Of a DNA stretch of 64,000 nt, positions 50,362 through 57,709 are shown in pieces (the first letter of the stretch is position 1; each line of letters starts with the position of its first letter). Made by a program: the position numbers and the translations under genes. The notes under the pieces are model-generated. The model saw only the letters and a program-made list of their open reading frames with translations. It ran no database searches and was not told where the DNA came from. This DNA is from Acherontichlamydia pituitae (GTDB taxonomy: Bacteria > Chlamydiota > Chlamydiia > Chlamydiales > Rhabdochlamydiaceae): the NCBI GenBank assembly GCA_019634675.1, contig JAHCAX010000001.1, positions 434,001-498,000 of the forward strand. Direction: 5' to 3'.

Positions 50362-51326
50362 GCAACCATAAGATCGCTTCGATATTTAGTTTCTGCAGCA
50401 ACGATTGGCGCTTTTTTAAGAGCTGCATCGAAGGGGCCAGGCACTTTTCCGATCAGATCCTCGTGACCGTATGCGATCATTTTTTTGACGGCTCCCCTGA
50501 AAACTACGCTCTTTTAGAAGAGGTCTACAGAAACTATCCCGACGTTCAGTTCGTCGAGTTCGCCTTCGATCCCAATCGCTCCTACAATACCTACTCCTCC
50601 ATCTCTTTAGAGCATCCCCTATGGCGCCTGGAATGCCATAACATAGGACGGTGGATCTCCTACTTTTTCATTAAGGACGAGATCGATTACCTCTACTATT
50701 GCGACGGAGATGAGATCACCGAAGGAAAAAGGTTCTCCGATTGGCTGGACACCCAAGATTATCAAAACCACAGCGCCATGCGCTTTTCCTGCTACTGGTA
50801 CTTCCGCGAGGCGCGCTACCGCGCCATTACCGATGACGACATGTCTTTATTGATCAGAAAAGACCTTCTCAAGCCTGAGATGTACTGGGACGAGCATGAG
50901 CGGATGGGGCTTTACTTGAGCGTCCCCGGCAAAAAAATGATCCACGTCAAGGGAACGGATGGTTCCCCCCTCGTCCACCATTATAGCTGGGTCAGGACGC
51001 GGGACGAAATGGACAAGAAGTTTGCCACATGGAGGCACTATTGGGAGCGGGATTGGAAGCAGCTTCTGGAACAGGAGTACGAGCGCCCCTTTAGCGGGGT
51101 AGATTTTATTCGTCAATATACCTATATCGAGGAAAAACCCATATTCGATCCTTTAGAGGTTGAAATTCCTACTCTGAAGGCCATTGGTTTCGATGAGCAC
51201 ATTGAGAATGTAAAGCTGTTTGACAACGTCCGCAGGGTTTGCCGCCAGGAGATGTTTCGTAGGGAGCTTGAGCATGTCTTTGCAATCGGGGAAAATAGCG
51301 ACCGTCATCAATTTCTGCAGCAATGA
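50358..51326 (+). CDS. Glycosyltransferase-like protein
   Basis: A 322-residue protein with the start IASIFSFCSNDWRFFKSCIEGA and a metal-binding-like motif YYCDGDEITEG near residues 113-123, as found in GT2-like or GT92-like glycosyltransferases. Conserved aromatic and acidic residues follow (RFSCYWYFREARYR, TDDDMSLL). Its stop lies beyond the start of a broken copy of its own 5' part (51274). Translationally coupled to the preceding gene. The pathway is unknown; surface glycan assembly is the natural guess. Confidence 0.72.
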   Translation: MSNHKIASIFSFCSNDWRFFKSCIEGARHFSDQILVTVCDHFFDGSPENYALLEEVYRNYPDVQFVEFAFDPNRSYNTYSSISLEHPLWRLECHNIGRWISYFFIKDEIDYLYYCDGDEITEGKRFSDWLDTQDYQNHSAMRFSCYWYFREARYRAITDDDMSLLIRKDLLKPEMYWDEHERMGLYLSVPGKKMIHVKGTDGSPLVHHYSWVRTRDEMDKKFATWRHYWERDWKQLLEQEYERPFSGVDFIRQYTYIEEKPIFDPLEVEIPTLKAIGFDEHIENVKLFDNVRRVCRQEMFRRELEHVFAIGENSDRHQFLQQ

Positions 51327-51522
51327 CTACTGATTCCTGAAACGCTGCATCGAAAAAGCAAAGCCCTTCTCCTCTCAGATCATCGTCCCCGTCTGCGACC
51401 ACTTCTTCGACGGGACTCCCGAAGACCTCGACTTGCTCAAGCGGATCTATGCAGAGCACCCCGATGTTCTCTTCCTTGAGTATCCTTTTTTCCGGACCGA
51501 TCCGAGCTCTCATATTTTATGA
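51274..51522 (+). pseudogene. Truncated tandem copy of the glycosyltransferase gene with an in-frame stop
   Basis: Reading ATG 51274 gives IATVINFCSNDY, then TGA at 51331-51333, then FLKRCIEKAKPF, SQIIVPVCDHFFDGTPED and a stop at 51520-51522. These match residues 5-70 of the intact neighbour (IASIFSFCSNDWRFF..., VTVCDHFFDGSPEN) in the same order. The TGA stands where the neighbour has Arg, consistent with CGA to TGA. The remainder, about three quarters, is missing. It overlaps the 3' end of the intact gene by 53 bases. A relic of a tandem duplication. Confidence 0.85.
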
Positions 51523-51585
51523 AAAATCATTGCGATCATGTTCAAATCAAAGAGGTCCGCCAAAAAAAGTCATGCTTCTATGTCA

Positions 51586-52050
51586 TTATTTTCCATCACG
51601 AACATTTCTTATTTCTTTCGCAAGAGCGAGCAATATGGGGGTTAAGTCCTTTGGCTCGTGCTCCATCTTGATGCTTTGGTCTAGATAACCGATAATGCCA
51701 TCTATGGATTGAAGGCGTTTGTCTAATGCGACTGTTTTCTTTTCTTCTAGAACTGGGGCTGACCTAATTGCTGCTAGCTCACCAGCAAATCTTGCCTTTT
51801 CTTGGTTCCAAGCTTTTCTTCTTTTTATGGAGTCATTCGTGCAATAAAAGATCATTCCCATCATGATAGCTACGGTAACAATACTCGTGAGCGGAAGAAC
51901 TGAAACCCAAGGCATTGCAGGGGTTTTTTCGGATGCCGCACCAATAATTGTCATCACAATTAAAAAAAATGAAAATCCAAAGCATATCCAGACTGGAACT
52001 CCAATTTCCTTTACGATTTCATTGAGTGGTTGCATAGATGATTTCTCCAT
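51586..52050 (-). CDS. Small membrane protein with C-terminal coiled coil, unknown
   Basis: A 154-residue protein with two membrane helices (about 17-38 and 48-70) and a polar, helical tail (IKRRKAWNQEKARFAGELAAI..., ALDKRLQSIDGIIGYLDQSI). No family motif is recognised. The first ATG (52050) and a second at 52035 are both possible starts. It stands alone, with about 260 bp of uninformative AT-rich DNA upstream. Confidence 0.6.
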   Translation of the reverse strand: MEKSSMQPLNEIVKEIGVPVWICFGFSFFLIVMTIIGAASEKTPAMPWVSVLPLTSIVTVAIMMGMIFYCTNDSIKRRKAWNQEKARFAGELAAIRSAPVLEEKKTVALDKRLQSIDGIIGYLDQSIKMEHEPKDLTPILLALAKEIRNVRDGK

Positions 52051-52313
52051 GAGAGTTCAATATTGAAAGAAAGCCCAGATTAAAACGGCATATCCAATGG
52101 ACGCATTCTAAATATAAGAAAGGATATTTGTTTAAGCGGCTTCCACGCGGAATTTTACTATCCAGGGAGATTTAGCCATAGATGCAATCAATTTTTAAAA
52201 ATTAAAGCATTGAGCTAATTTGAATGTTCAGTTCGAATTTATTTAGCATGAACATTGATAGGCTTCTCAATTTTAGAGATCTTTAGAATCCGATAGCAAT
52301 GCAAATACGAAAG
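52051..52313. other. Intergenic region
   Basis: Between a small membrane protein gene and the accessory operon's end. I see no gene, RNA or strong hairpin here. Confidence 0.4.
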
Positions 52314-53297
52314 CTAGAAATTATTAACAGAGTTTCCGATGCAGCTCTTAACGAGGAACTCTCGAATATCTTTTCTGACTTGATCAAAGAAGAGTTTTCT
52401 TTCCTCTAATGTCCCATTAAAGTAGCGCTCTTCAGGATTCACTGGGTTTGGAGGGTCGATGTATCCATGGTCCATAAAACTGATATGTTTTGAACCTTTA
52501 TAGTACTTAACTTGATGTCCGATTTGGACTATTTCCTCATAAGCGCCCGACTTTTTTTGATAGTCTTCCCGCTCCTCGGACAAAAGGAGAAAAAGCGGGT
52601 ATTGGCCATGCGCTGGATAAGGAAAGCCTCCCGTATCCATGACAATAAGCGCTTCTTTAACACCTTCGGAATCAACATGAGGAAGCAGGGTGTTTTTTTG
52701 CTTTTCCTTAAACACGCAAGAAGCTCGGCTTGCCAAAAGAAGCAAAGCATTGCCGCCCATCGAATGCCCGATCAGTCCAACTTTTTTCAAATCAAGCGCA
52801 TCATTAAAAAGGGTTGTTTGGTTGTCCTGCAGCCACTGGAACACATAAAGGATGTTATCGATCACCTTTCCATATCTGGAACAGCTGCGCTGTTTCCAGA
52901 ATGTTGGCTCTTCGGGATCTGTATTAAGTTGGTGTTGAATGGCGACCACAACATAGCCATGGCTCGCTAACTCTTCTGCAATGAAACCATAATCGGTCAT
53001 TGCAACGGTGTCGCCATGATTAAGAAGAATCAGAGGATGTTTTGTCTTACCTTCTATTAAGGTAAGATCTGCCATCCGGCTATAGACCTCAACATCTAGC
53101 GGAGGCCAATTGCCTGCCACTCGTTCTTCAAAGACTTTATGGTGCTGGCTATGGGAACCTTTGCCAATTGGAAAATAAATTTGTATCGGGATCAATCGAC
53201 CGTGTGGATGCTCGATTTCCTTTCGGTATGGATCAGTCAGATCATACTTGGCGATTCCAACTTGATAAGATCCTATCGGGATAGGCAAGGTTTTCAT
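52314..53297 (-). CDS. PAF-acetylhydrolase-like alpha/beta hydrolase
   Basis: A 327-residue alpha/beta hydrolase. The nucleophile elbow is IGHSMGGNALL with Ser179; acidic residue Asp221 is in LIVMDTGGFPYP and histidine 271 in GSKHISFMDHGY, the spacing of platelet-activating-factor acetylhydrolases and related esterases. The oxyanion region is LLNHGDTVAM. There is no signal peptide. It is the last gene of a four-gene operon, 2 bases after the YhcG-type nuclease gene, so it is transcribed with it. Whether its product is a toxin, effector or a housekeeping esterase is open. Confidence 0.8.
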   Translation of the reverse strand: MKTLPIPIGSYQVGIAKYDLTDPYRKEIEHPHGRLIPIQIYFPIGKGSHSQHHKVFEERVAGNWPPLDVEVYSRMADLTLIEGKTKHPLILLNHGDTVAMTDYGFIAEELASHGYVVVAIQHQLNTDPEEPTFWKQRSCSRYGKVIDNILYVFQWLQDNQTTLFNDALDLKKVGLIGHSMGGNALLLLASRASCVFKEKQKNTLLPHVDSEGVKEALIVMDTGGFPYPAHGQYPLFLLLSEEREDYQKKSGAYEEIVQIGHQVKYYKGSKHISFMDHGYIDPPNPVNPEERYFNGTLEERKLFFDQVRKDIREFLVKSCIGNSVNNF

Positions 53298-53299
53298 AT

Positions 53300-54385
53300 T
53301 TAATCAACCTCGACAATATGATGAAGGGTTTTTTCTAGTTCAGCTTCAATCTCTTCAACGGATGGAAGAGTAGATTTTAAGTTGTCTGGAAGAGCTTTTG
53401 CTAATTGAGTTTCAAAATTTGCGACGCTGATTGGAGAGGAGTTGTTTCGAAGTGCATATTCAACAATGAGATTGTCTTTACCTTTGCAAAGGATGAGACC
53501 AATTGTAGGATTGTCTCCAGGTTGTCGCATTTTATCATCGATGGCTGCGAGATAGAAGTTGATTTGGCCGGCGAAATCCGGCTTGAATTTGACGGCCTTC
53601 AATTCTATCAGGAAATAGCAACGAAGTTTGATATGATAGAAAAGGAGATCAAGATAGTAGTCTTCTGTTCCGACTCGTAGAGGTACTTGCCTTCCGACAA
53701 AGGCAAATCCGTTCCCGAGTTCGAGCAAGAACTTTTGGAGGTGATCCATCAGACCAGCTTCGATTTCTTTTTCACGTGCTTGGTCAAGAGAAGTTAGAAA
53801 ATCAAAGCAGTAAGGATCTTTAACGACTTGTTCGGCGAGATCTGAATAAGGAGCTGGAAGGGTTTTTTGGAAATTGTTAGGAGCTTTGCCTTGACGATGG
53901 TAGAGCTCGGTTTCGATCCACATTTCTAAAACAGAGCGGGAGCACCCATTTTCAATAGCTCGCCGGGCGTACCACTCTCTTTCGTTTAAATTTTTTACTT
54001 TATTTATGAGAATCACATTATGTCCCCAAGGGAGGTTAAGGCAATAATCTGGAGGGACTTCCAAGAATCCAACAGCTTGTTGGATTCTTGAATAACTCAT
54101 GTAAAAGGTTCTCATATAGAATACGTTGGATCGAGAAAATCCCTTTAGTCCAGGGAACCCCGATTGAATATCTTTGCACAGGCGATCGATGACTTGAGCC
54201 TTCCATCCTTCTGCTTCTTGGCGTTTAACAATTTCCGAGCCAATCCACCAATGCAGTTTGATCAGTTCTTGATTGACTGCCATCGCCGCTTTTACCTGCG
54301 ACTCTCGAATGCGGCTCTTGATGTTCTCCAAAAGAGCAACATAGCTTTCGGGAAGAGATAAAGAGGAAGAGGATTGAATTGTCAT
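53300..54385 (-). CDS. YhcG-type PDDEXK nuclease-domain protein (DUF1016)
   Basis: A 361-residue protein of the YhcG/DUF1016 family. The N-terminal DUF1016_N domain (residues ~10-150) shows WWIGSEIVKRQ and GFSRSNVFYMRTFYMSY. The C-terminal domain is PDDEXK-like: EDYYLDLLFYHIKLRCYFLIELK (acidic then E-x-K about residues 242-264) followed by the Q-rich helix FAGQINFYLAAIDDKMR. The family is widespread in bacterial genomes, often beside defence or toxin-antitoxin genes, and is predicted to cleave nucleic acid. Here it lies 6 bases after a HicB gene and 2 bases before a hydrolase gene. Confidence 0.85.
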   Translation of the reverse strand: MTIQSSSSLSLPESYVALLENIKSRIRESQVKAAMAVNQELIKLHWWIGSEIVKRQEAEGWKAQVIDRLCKDIQSGFPGLKGFSRSNVFYMRTFYMSYSRIQQAVGFLEVPPDYCLNLPWGHNVILINKVKNLNEREWYARRAIENGCSRSVLEMWIETELYHRQGKAPNNFQKTLPAPYSDLAEQVVKDPYCFDFLTSLDQAREKEIEAGLMDHLQKFLLELGNGFAFVGRQVPLRVGTEDYYLDLLFYHIKLRCYFLIELKAVKFKPDFAGQINFYLAAIDDKMRQPGDNPTIGLILCKGKDNLIVEYALRNNSSPISVANFETQLAKALPDNLKSTLPSVEEIEAELEKTLHHIVEVD

Positions 54386-54391
54386 AAGCCC

Positions 54392-54706
54392 TTATTGGTT
54401 TAACTTTTCTGCGATATATGAATTCAAGCTTAGGCCTGCTGCCTTTGCTTTAGTAGATAGCCTTGCGTGAAGGTCGGGATCAATTCTTAAGTTAAATGTG
54501 CCTGAAAAGGTTTTTTCAGGTTTTTCTCCCTTTTGTTTGCAAAGGGCAAGGTAGAGATCGATTGATGACCGAAATGATTCTTCAAGCTCTTCCACGGTCT
54601 TACCCTGAAAAATGATCGGTTCTTTAAGACCAAGGATTTCTCCACGAAAGACCTTAGAATTGTTGTCATACTCGACTCGGCCAAAGAAACCTTTGTACTT
54701 CATCAT
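54392..54706 (-). CDS. HicB-family antitoxin (no HicA partner)
   Basis: A 104-residue protein with the HicB pattern: an N-terminal degenerate RNase H-like domain (KYKGFFGRVEYDNNSKVFRGE, IIFQGKTVEELEESFRSSID) and a C-terminal ribbon-helix-helix-like DNA-binding segment (TFNLRIDPDLHARLSTKAKAAGLSLNSYIAEKL). HicB normally sits next to a HicA mRNA interferase of about 60-80 residues; none is found here. It lies 6 bases before the YhcG gene and 10 bases after the protease gene. It may repress its own operon through the palindrome at 55601-55625. Confidence 0.85.
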   Translation of the reverse strand: MMKYKGFFGRVEYDNNSKVFRGEILGLKEPIIFQGKTVEELEESFRSSIDLYLALCKQKGEKPEKTFSGTFNLRIDPDLHARLSTKAKAAGLSLNSYIAEKLNQ

Positions 54707-54716
54707 AAAATTCGCT

Positions 54717-55577
54717 TCAGCTTTTTAAATTATGGTTCTGTTCCCATGATTGTAGGGCTGCATATATTGACTTTGGCCCATGGAACCAAATCGTTCCCTT
54801 CCCTATCGTGTTATAGCCGGTTAAATCTTCTGCAATAGCTACACCAATTAATTGAGGTTTTCCATTAGTAATTGCCCACAGTCCGTTCCCACTTAATCCT
54901 CTGAATGATGAAATCCGCTTTTTTCCGAGTTGGCGGATTTCATAGGTATTGGTATCTACAGTGCAAACGATGTAATCGCAATCAGAAAATTCGTGGTAAT
55001 CAGAGGAAATTACTCCGAGCACAGTTGACATACCTTCAACTACGTTGTCTTTATTGCAGGCTTCAATGCAACCGATGGTAATAAGGGCTAAAGATGAAAG
55101 ATTTTCAGGGATGGCCGTTTTTTCTGTAGGTAAATGATAAAACGTCTTATGGGAAGTAATTTCGTCAATACATTTAGCTGGAGTGATCACTGCTAAATCT
55201 TTCGGTTTAGTAGAAAGAATTTCTTTTTCCAGCATCTTTGAATCAAAATTTGGATCCCATTTTTCAATATGAAAATCGGCACAATTTTTTGGTGGATAAT
55301 ATCGAGTAATCGGATCACATTTATATAGAGTTCGTACTTGCTCTGTTGTTTCAAAACATTCTGCGACATGAGAGGCAGAGAGCAAAACTTTGTAAGAATT
55401 ATAACAAATGAGGATAGATCCTCCCAAGGAAAGTCCGGTTTTTCCAAGCCCTAAAACAAGAGTATTTGGTTCTATGATTTTTCCTTGTTCGACCAATATT
55501 TTTGTAGCTTCAGCATGCATTTTTGCATTTATTTCAACAGGAGTATTAGAATTTTTCGCGAGTGCTTCTTCTGGCAT
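54717..55577 (-). CDS. Trypsin-like serine protease
   Basis: A 286-residue protein with a chymotrypsin-fold catalytic triad that can be read directly: His70 in LLSASHVAE, Asp127 in PKDLAVITP, and Ser229 in FRGLSGNGLWAI with the GxSGxxxW pattern. It has no signal peptide and no PDZ domain, so it would act in the cytoplasm, unlike DegP or HtrA. ATG 55577 has AAGGAG eight bases upstream, a strong start. It heads the four-gene operon. Cytoplasmic trypsin-like domains are known in some defence and host-interaction systems; no homology to a specific family is claimed. Confidence 0.78.
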   Translation of the reverse strand: MPEEALAKNSNTPVEINAKMHAEATKILVEQGKIIEPNTLVLGLGKTGLSLGGSILICYNSYKVLLSASHVAECFETTEQVRTLYKCDPITRYYPPKNCADFHIEKWDPNFDSKMLEKEILSTKPKDLAVITPAKCIDEITSHKTFYHLPTEKTAIPENLSSLALITIGCIEACNKDNVVEGMSTVLGVISSDYHEFSDCDYIVCTVDTNTYEIRQLGKKRISSFRGLSGNGLWAITNGKPQLIGVAIAEDLTGYNTIGKGTIWFHGPKSIYAALQSWEQNHNLKS

Positions 55578-55600
55578 GTTTGGACTCCTTGAAAGTGTAA

Positions 55601-55625
55601 AATAGTACCAATTAACAGTACTATT
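55601..55625. promoter_or_regulatory. Candidate operator of the four-gene operon
   Basis: A perfect 8-bp inverted repeat (AATAGTAC and GTACTATT) with a 9-base centre, about 23 bases upstream of the protease start. It overlaps the promoter region, so autoregulation by the operon's HicB is a testable guess. Confidence 0.45.
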
Positions 55626-55804
55626 AGGCGAAGGTTTATTTTGTATTTTTATCAGGATTTAACTCAGTTCACAGAATTTACTCCGAGATTCCTTTACTGA
55701 ATTTTTTCGTGATCAGTACATCAAGATGTGTGTATCTCTGGAGCATTTACTAAGTGTGATGTTTAATGCTGCTAGCAGCTTGGAGAGCTGTTTTTGGTTC
55801 AACT

Positions 55805-55856
55805 GTTCATTATTTTTGTCTGTTCAATATATATTGAACAGACAAAGATAATGAAC
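55805..55856. repeat. 52-bp near-perfect palindrome upstream of tatD
   Basis: GTTCATTATTTTTGTCTGTT with CAATATATATTG at the centre and the complementary arm back to GAAC; only one pair mismatches (T versus G). It ends 16 bases before ATG 55873. No T-run follows, so it is not a simple terminator. Confidence 0.75.
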
Positions 55857-55872
55857 GTAGGGGAATTGTAAT

Positions 55873-56646
55873 ATGTATATTGATTCGCATGCGCATTTGT
55901 CTTCGTCCGATGTCCTGCCGCAGATTAATGGGGTGATGGAGCGCGCATCTGCTGCAAAAGTGAACCGAATTGTCAATATTTGCACAGATGAGACGACCCT
56001 AAAAGAAGGACTTGTACTCAAAAAGCGGTTCCCTTTTGTCTATAATGCAGCTGCGGCAACTCCGCATGATGTGGAAAAAATCGGCGAGCAATTTTTCCCG
56101 CTGGTGAAAAAAGCTGCAGAAGGGGGCGATCTCATTGCGATTGGAGAGACGGGATTAGACTATCATTATGAACATTCCAATCGGGCCGTACAGCAAGAGC
56201 ATCTGTTGCGCTATTTCGAGTTGGCAAAACAGGTGAAGCTGCCGATTATTTTTCATTGCCGCGATGCCTTTGAGGATCTGTTTGCATTGGCTGACAAGCA
56301 TTATGCTGGTTGCTCGGCGGTCTTGCATTGTTTTACAGGAAATGAAAAAGAGGCGAAGGGCGTGATCGAAAGAGGCTGGTATTTGTCGGTCAGCGGGATT
56401 GCAACGTTTAAAAAATCGGAAGAGTTGCGCACGGCGATTAGGGCGGCGACTTTAGACAGGATTCTAACGGAGACGGATACGCCTTATCTGGCGCCCCAGA
56501 GCAGAAGGGGAAAGCCTAACGAGCCCTCGTATATGATCGAAACGGTCCAAATGCTTGCAGCCCTTTTCGGAAAATCTCTGGAAGAAATGGCGCGCATCAC
56601 ATCGGCGAATGCCGATCAATTTTTTTCTTTCTCAAAACGTCCTTGA
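55873..56646 (+). CDS. tatD: TatD family metal-dependent hydrolase / DNase
   Basis: A 257-residue TIM-barrel hydrolase. The metal-binding residues are in IDSHAHL (residues 3-9), GETGLDYHYEHS, IFHCRDAFEDL, VLHCFTGNEKEA and LTETDTPYLAP, all in the family order. TatD proteins are metal-dependent DNases or exonucleases involved in DNA repair. Length matches the family. It is preceded by the 52-bp palindrome and followed by sdhC after 39 bases. Confidence 0.9.
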   Translation: MYIDSHAHLSSSDVLPQINGVMERASAAKVNRIVNICTDETTLKEGLVLKKRFPFVYNAAAATPHDVEKIGEQFFPLVKKAAEGGDLIAIGETGLDYHYEHSNRAVQQEHLLRYFELAKQVKLPIIFHCRDAFEDLFALADKHYAGCSAVLHCFTGNEKEAKGVIERGWYLSVSGIATFKKSEELRTAIRAATLDRILTETDTPYLAPQSRRGKPNEPSYMIETVQMLAALFGKSLEEMARITSANADQFFSFSKRP

Positions 56647-56685
56647 GTAGTTTAATGGCGATAAACTATTGATTTAGGACGGAAT

Positions 56686-57702
56686 ATGTCTACCTTATCA
56701 GTTCCTAGAGCTTTTGTCTGGCGCCGGATCCATTCGTTGATGGGTCTTTGGCTTGTCCTATTTTTGATCGAGCACCTGCTTACTAACTCTCAAGCTGCTT
56801 TATGGCTTGGAGATAATGGAAAGGGGTTTGTCGATATGGTCAACGGGATCCATAACCTGCCATATTTGCAAGCGATCGAAATTTTCTTGCTGGGCGTGCC
56901 GATCCTGATCCATGGCGTTCTTGGGATCAAGTACTTGTTCACATCGAAGCATAACTACCGCAGGACCGATGGAAGCGCTCCTGTTATAAAGACGGGGAGG
57001 AACAGAGCTTTCAGCTGGCAGAGGATCACCTCGTGGATTTTGCTGATCGGTCTGATCCTTCACGTTGCGAAGTTTCGTTTTATCGATTATCCGGAGCAGG
57101 TGCAAGCAGGAGGGAAGACGACTTACTTGGTTTCTGTATCGATGGATAGCGGGCTCTATACGCTGGCCGACCGATTGAATGTGACCCTTTACGACACGCA
57201 GGCAGTCGACCAGCTGGCTGCAAAGATTGAAGAGAGGACATCGGAAGAGGCGCTTGTCGCTGTTGGTGAAACGATGAAGCAGCAGGAGTATGATTGGATC
57301 GAGGGGCCGGTTCCGCAGCAGTATAGTTCGCAAAAATCGATCATCTTGAGCTCGGCCCAAAATTATCAAAACGATCGGCGCTTTGTGGAAGGGTTGCAGA
57401 GGTTCCATCTGGCATCAGGGCATGTCGTCGCATCGGCAAATGATTTTGGAACGGCTTCGCTGCTAGCAGTGCGCAATACGTTTAAGAGTCCGGTCTATGC
57501 TGTTCTTTATACGATTTTTGTGCTGGCGGCCTGCTTCCATGCGTTCAATGGGTTTTGGACATTTTTGATCACGTGGGGATGGGTCCTTAAGATGTCGGCG
57601 CAGCGGGCGTGGACAACTGTGGCTGTTGTTCTGATGCTGGGAGTTATTTTTCTTGGGTTGGCTGCCATCTGGGGCACCTATTGGTTTAATTTAAAATATT
57701 AG
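56686..57702 (+). CDS. sdhC: Succinate dehydrogenase cytochrome b-type membrane subunit
   Basis: A 338-residue membrane anchor of succinate dehydrogenase, of the cytochrome b558 type that has five membrane helices in one polypeptide. Helices fall at about residues 15-35, 60-82, 105-125, 270-292 and 307-330, and heme-ligand histidines are expected in HSLMGLW and HGVLGIKYL. A large hydrophilic insert of about 135 residues (130-265) separates helices 3 and 4, which is much longer than in Bacillus SdhC (about 200 residues total). It begins the sdhCAB operon and ends 7 bases before sdhA. Confidence 0.88.
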   Translation: MSTLSVPRAFVWRRIHSLMGLWLVLFLIEHLLTNSQAALWLGDNGKGFVDMVNGIHNLPYLQAIEIFLLGVPILIHGVLGIKYLFTSKHNYRRTDGSAPVIKTGRNRAFSWQRITSWILLIGLILHVAKFRFIDYPEQVQAGGKTTYLVSVSMDSGLYTLADRLNVTLYDTQAVDQLAAKIEERTSEEALVAVGETMKQQEYDWIEGPVPQQYSSQKSIILSSAQNYQNDRRFVEGLQRFHLASGHVVASANDFGTASLLAVRNTFKSPVYAVLYTIFVLAACFHAFNGFWTFLITWGWVLKMSAQRAWTTVAVVLMLGVIFLGLAAIWGTYWFNLKY

Positions 57703-57709
57703 GAATCAC

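Noticed and set aside
51274..51522. Read-through or recoding of the TGA as a functional short glycosyltransferase
   Set aside because: The frame is truncated after about 80 codons and the stop replaces an arginine codon, so decay is simpler.
54392..54706. A complete HicAB toxin-antitoxin pair
   Set aside because: No HicA-like frame of 60-90 codons is found on either side.
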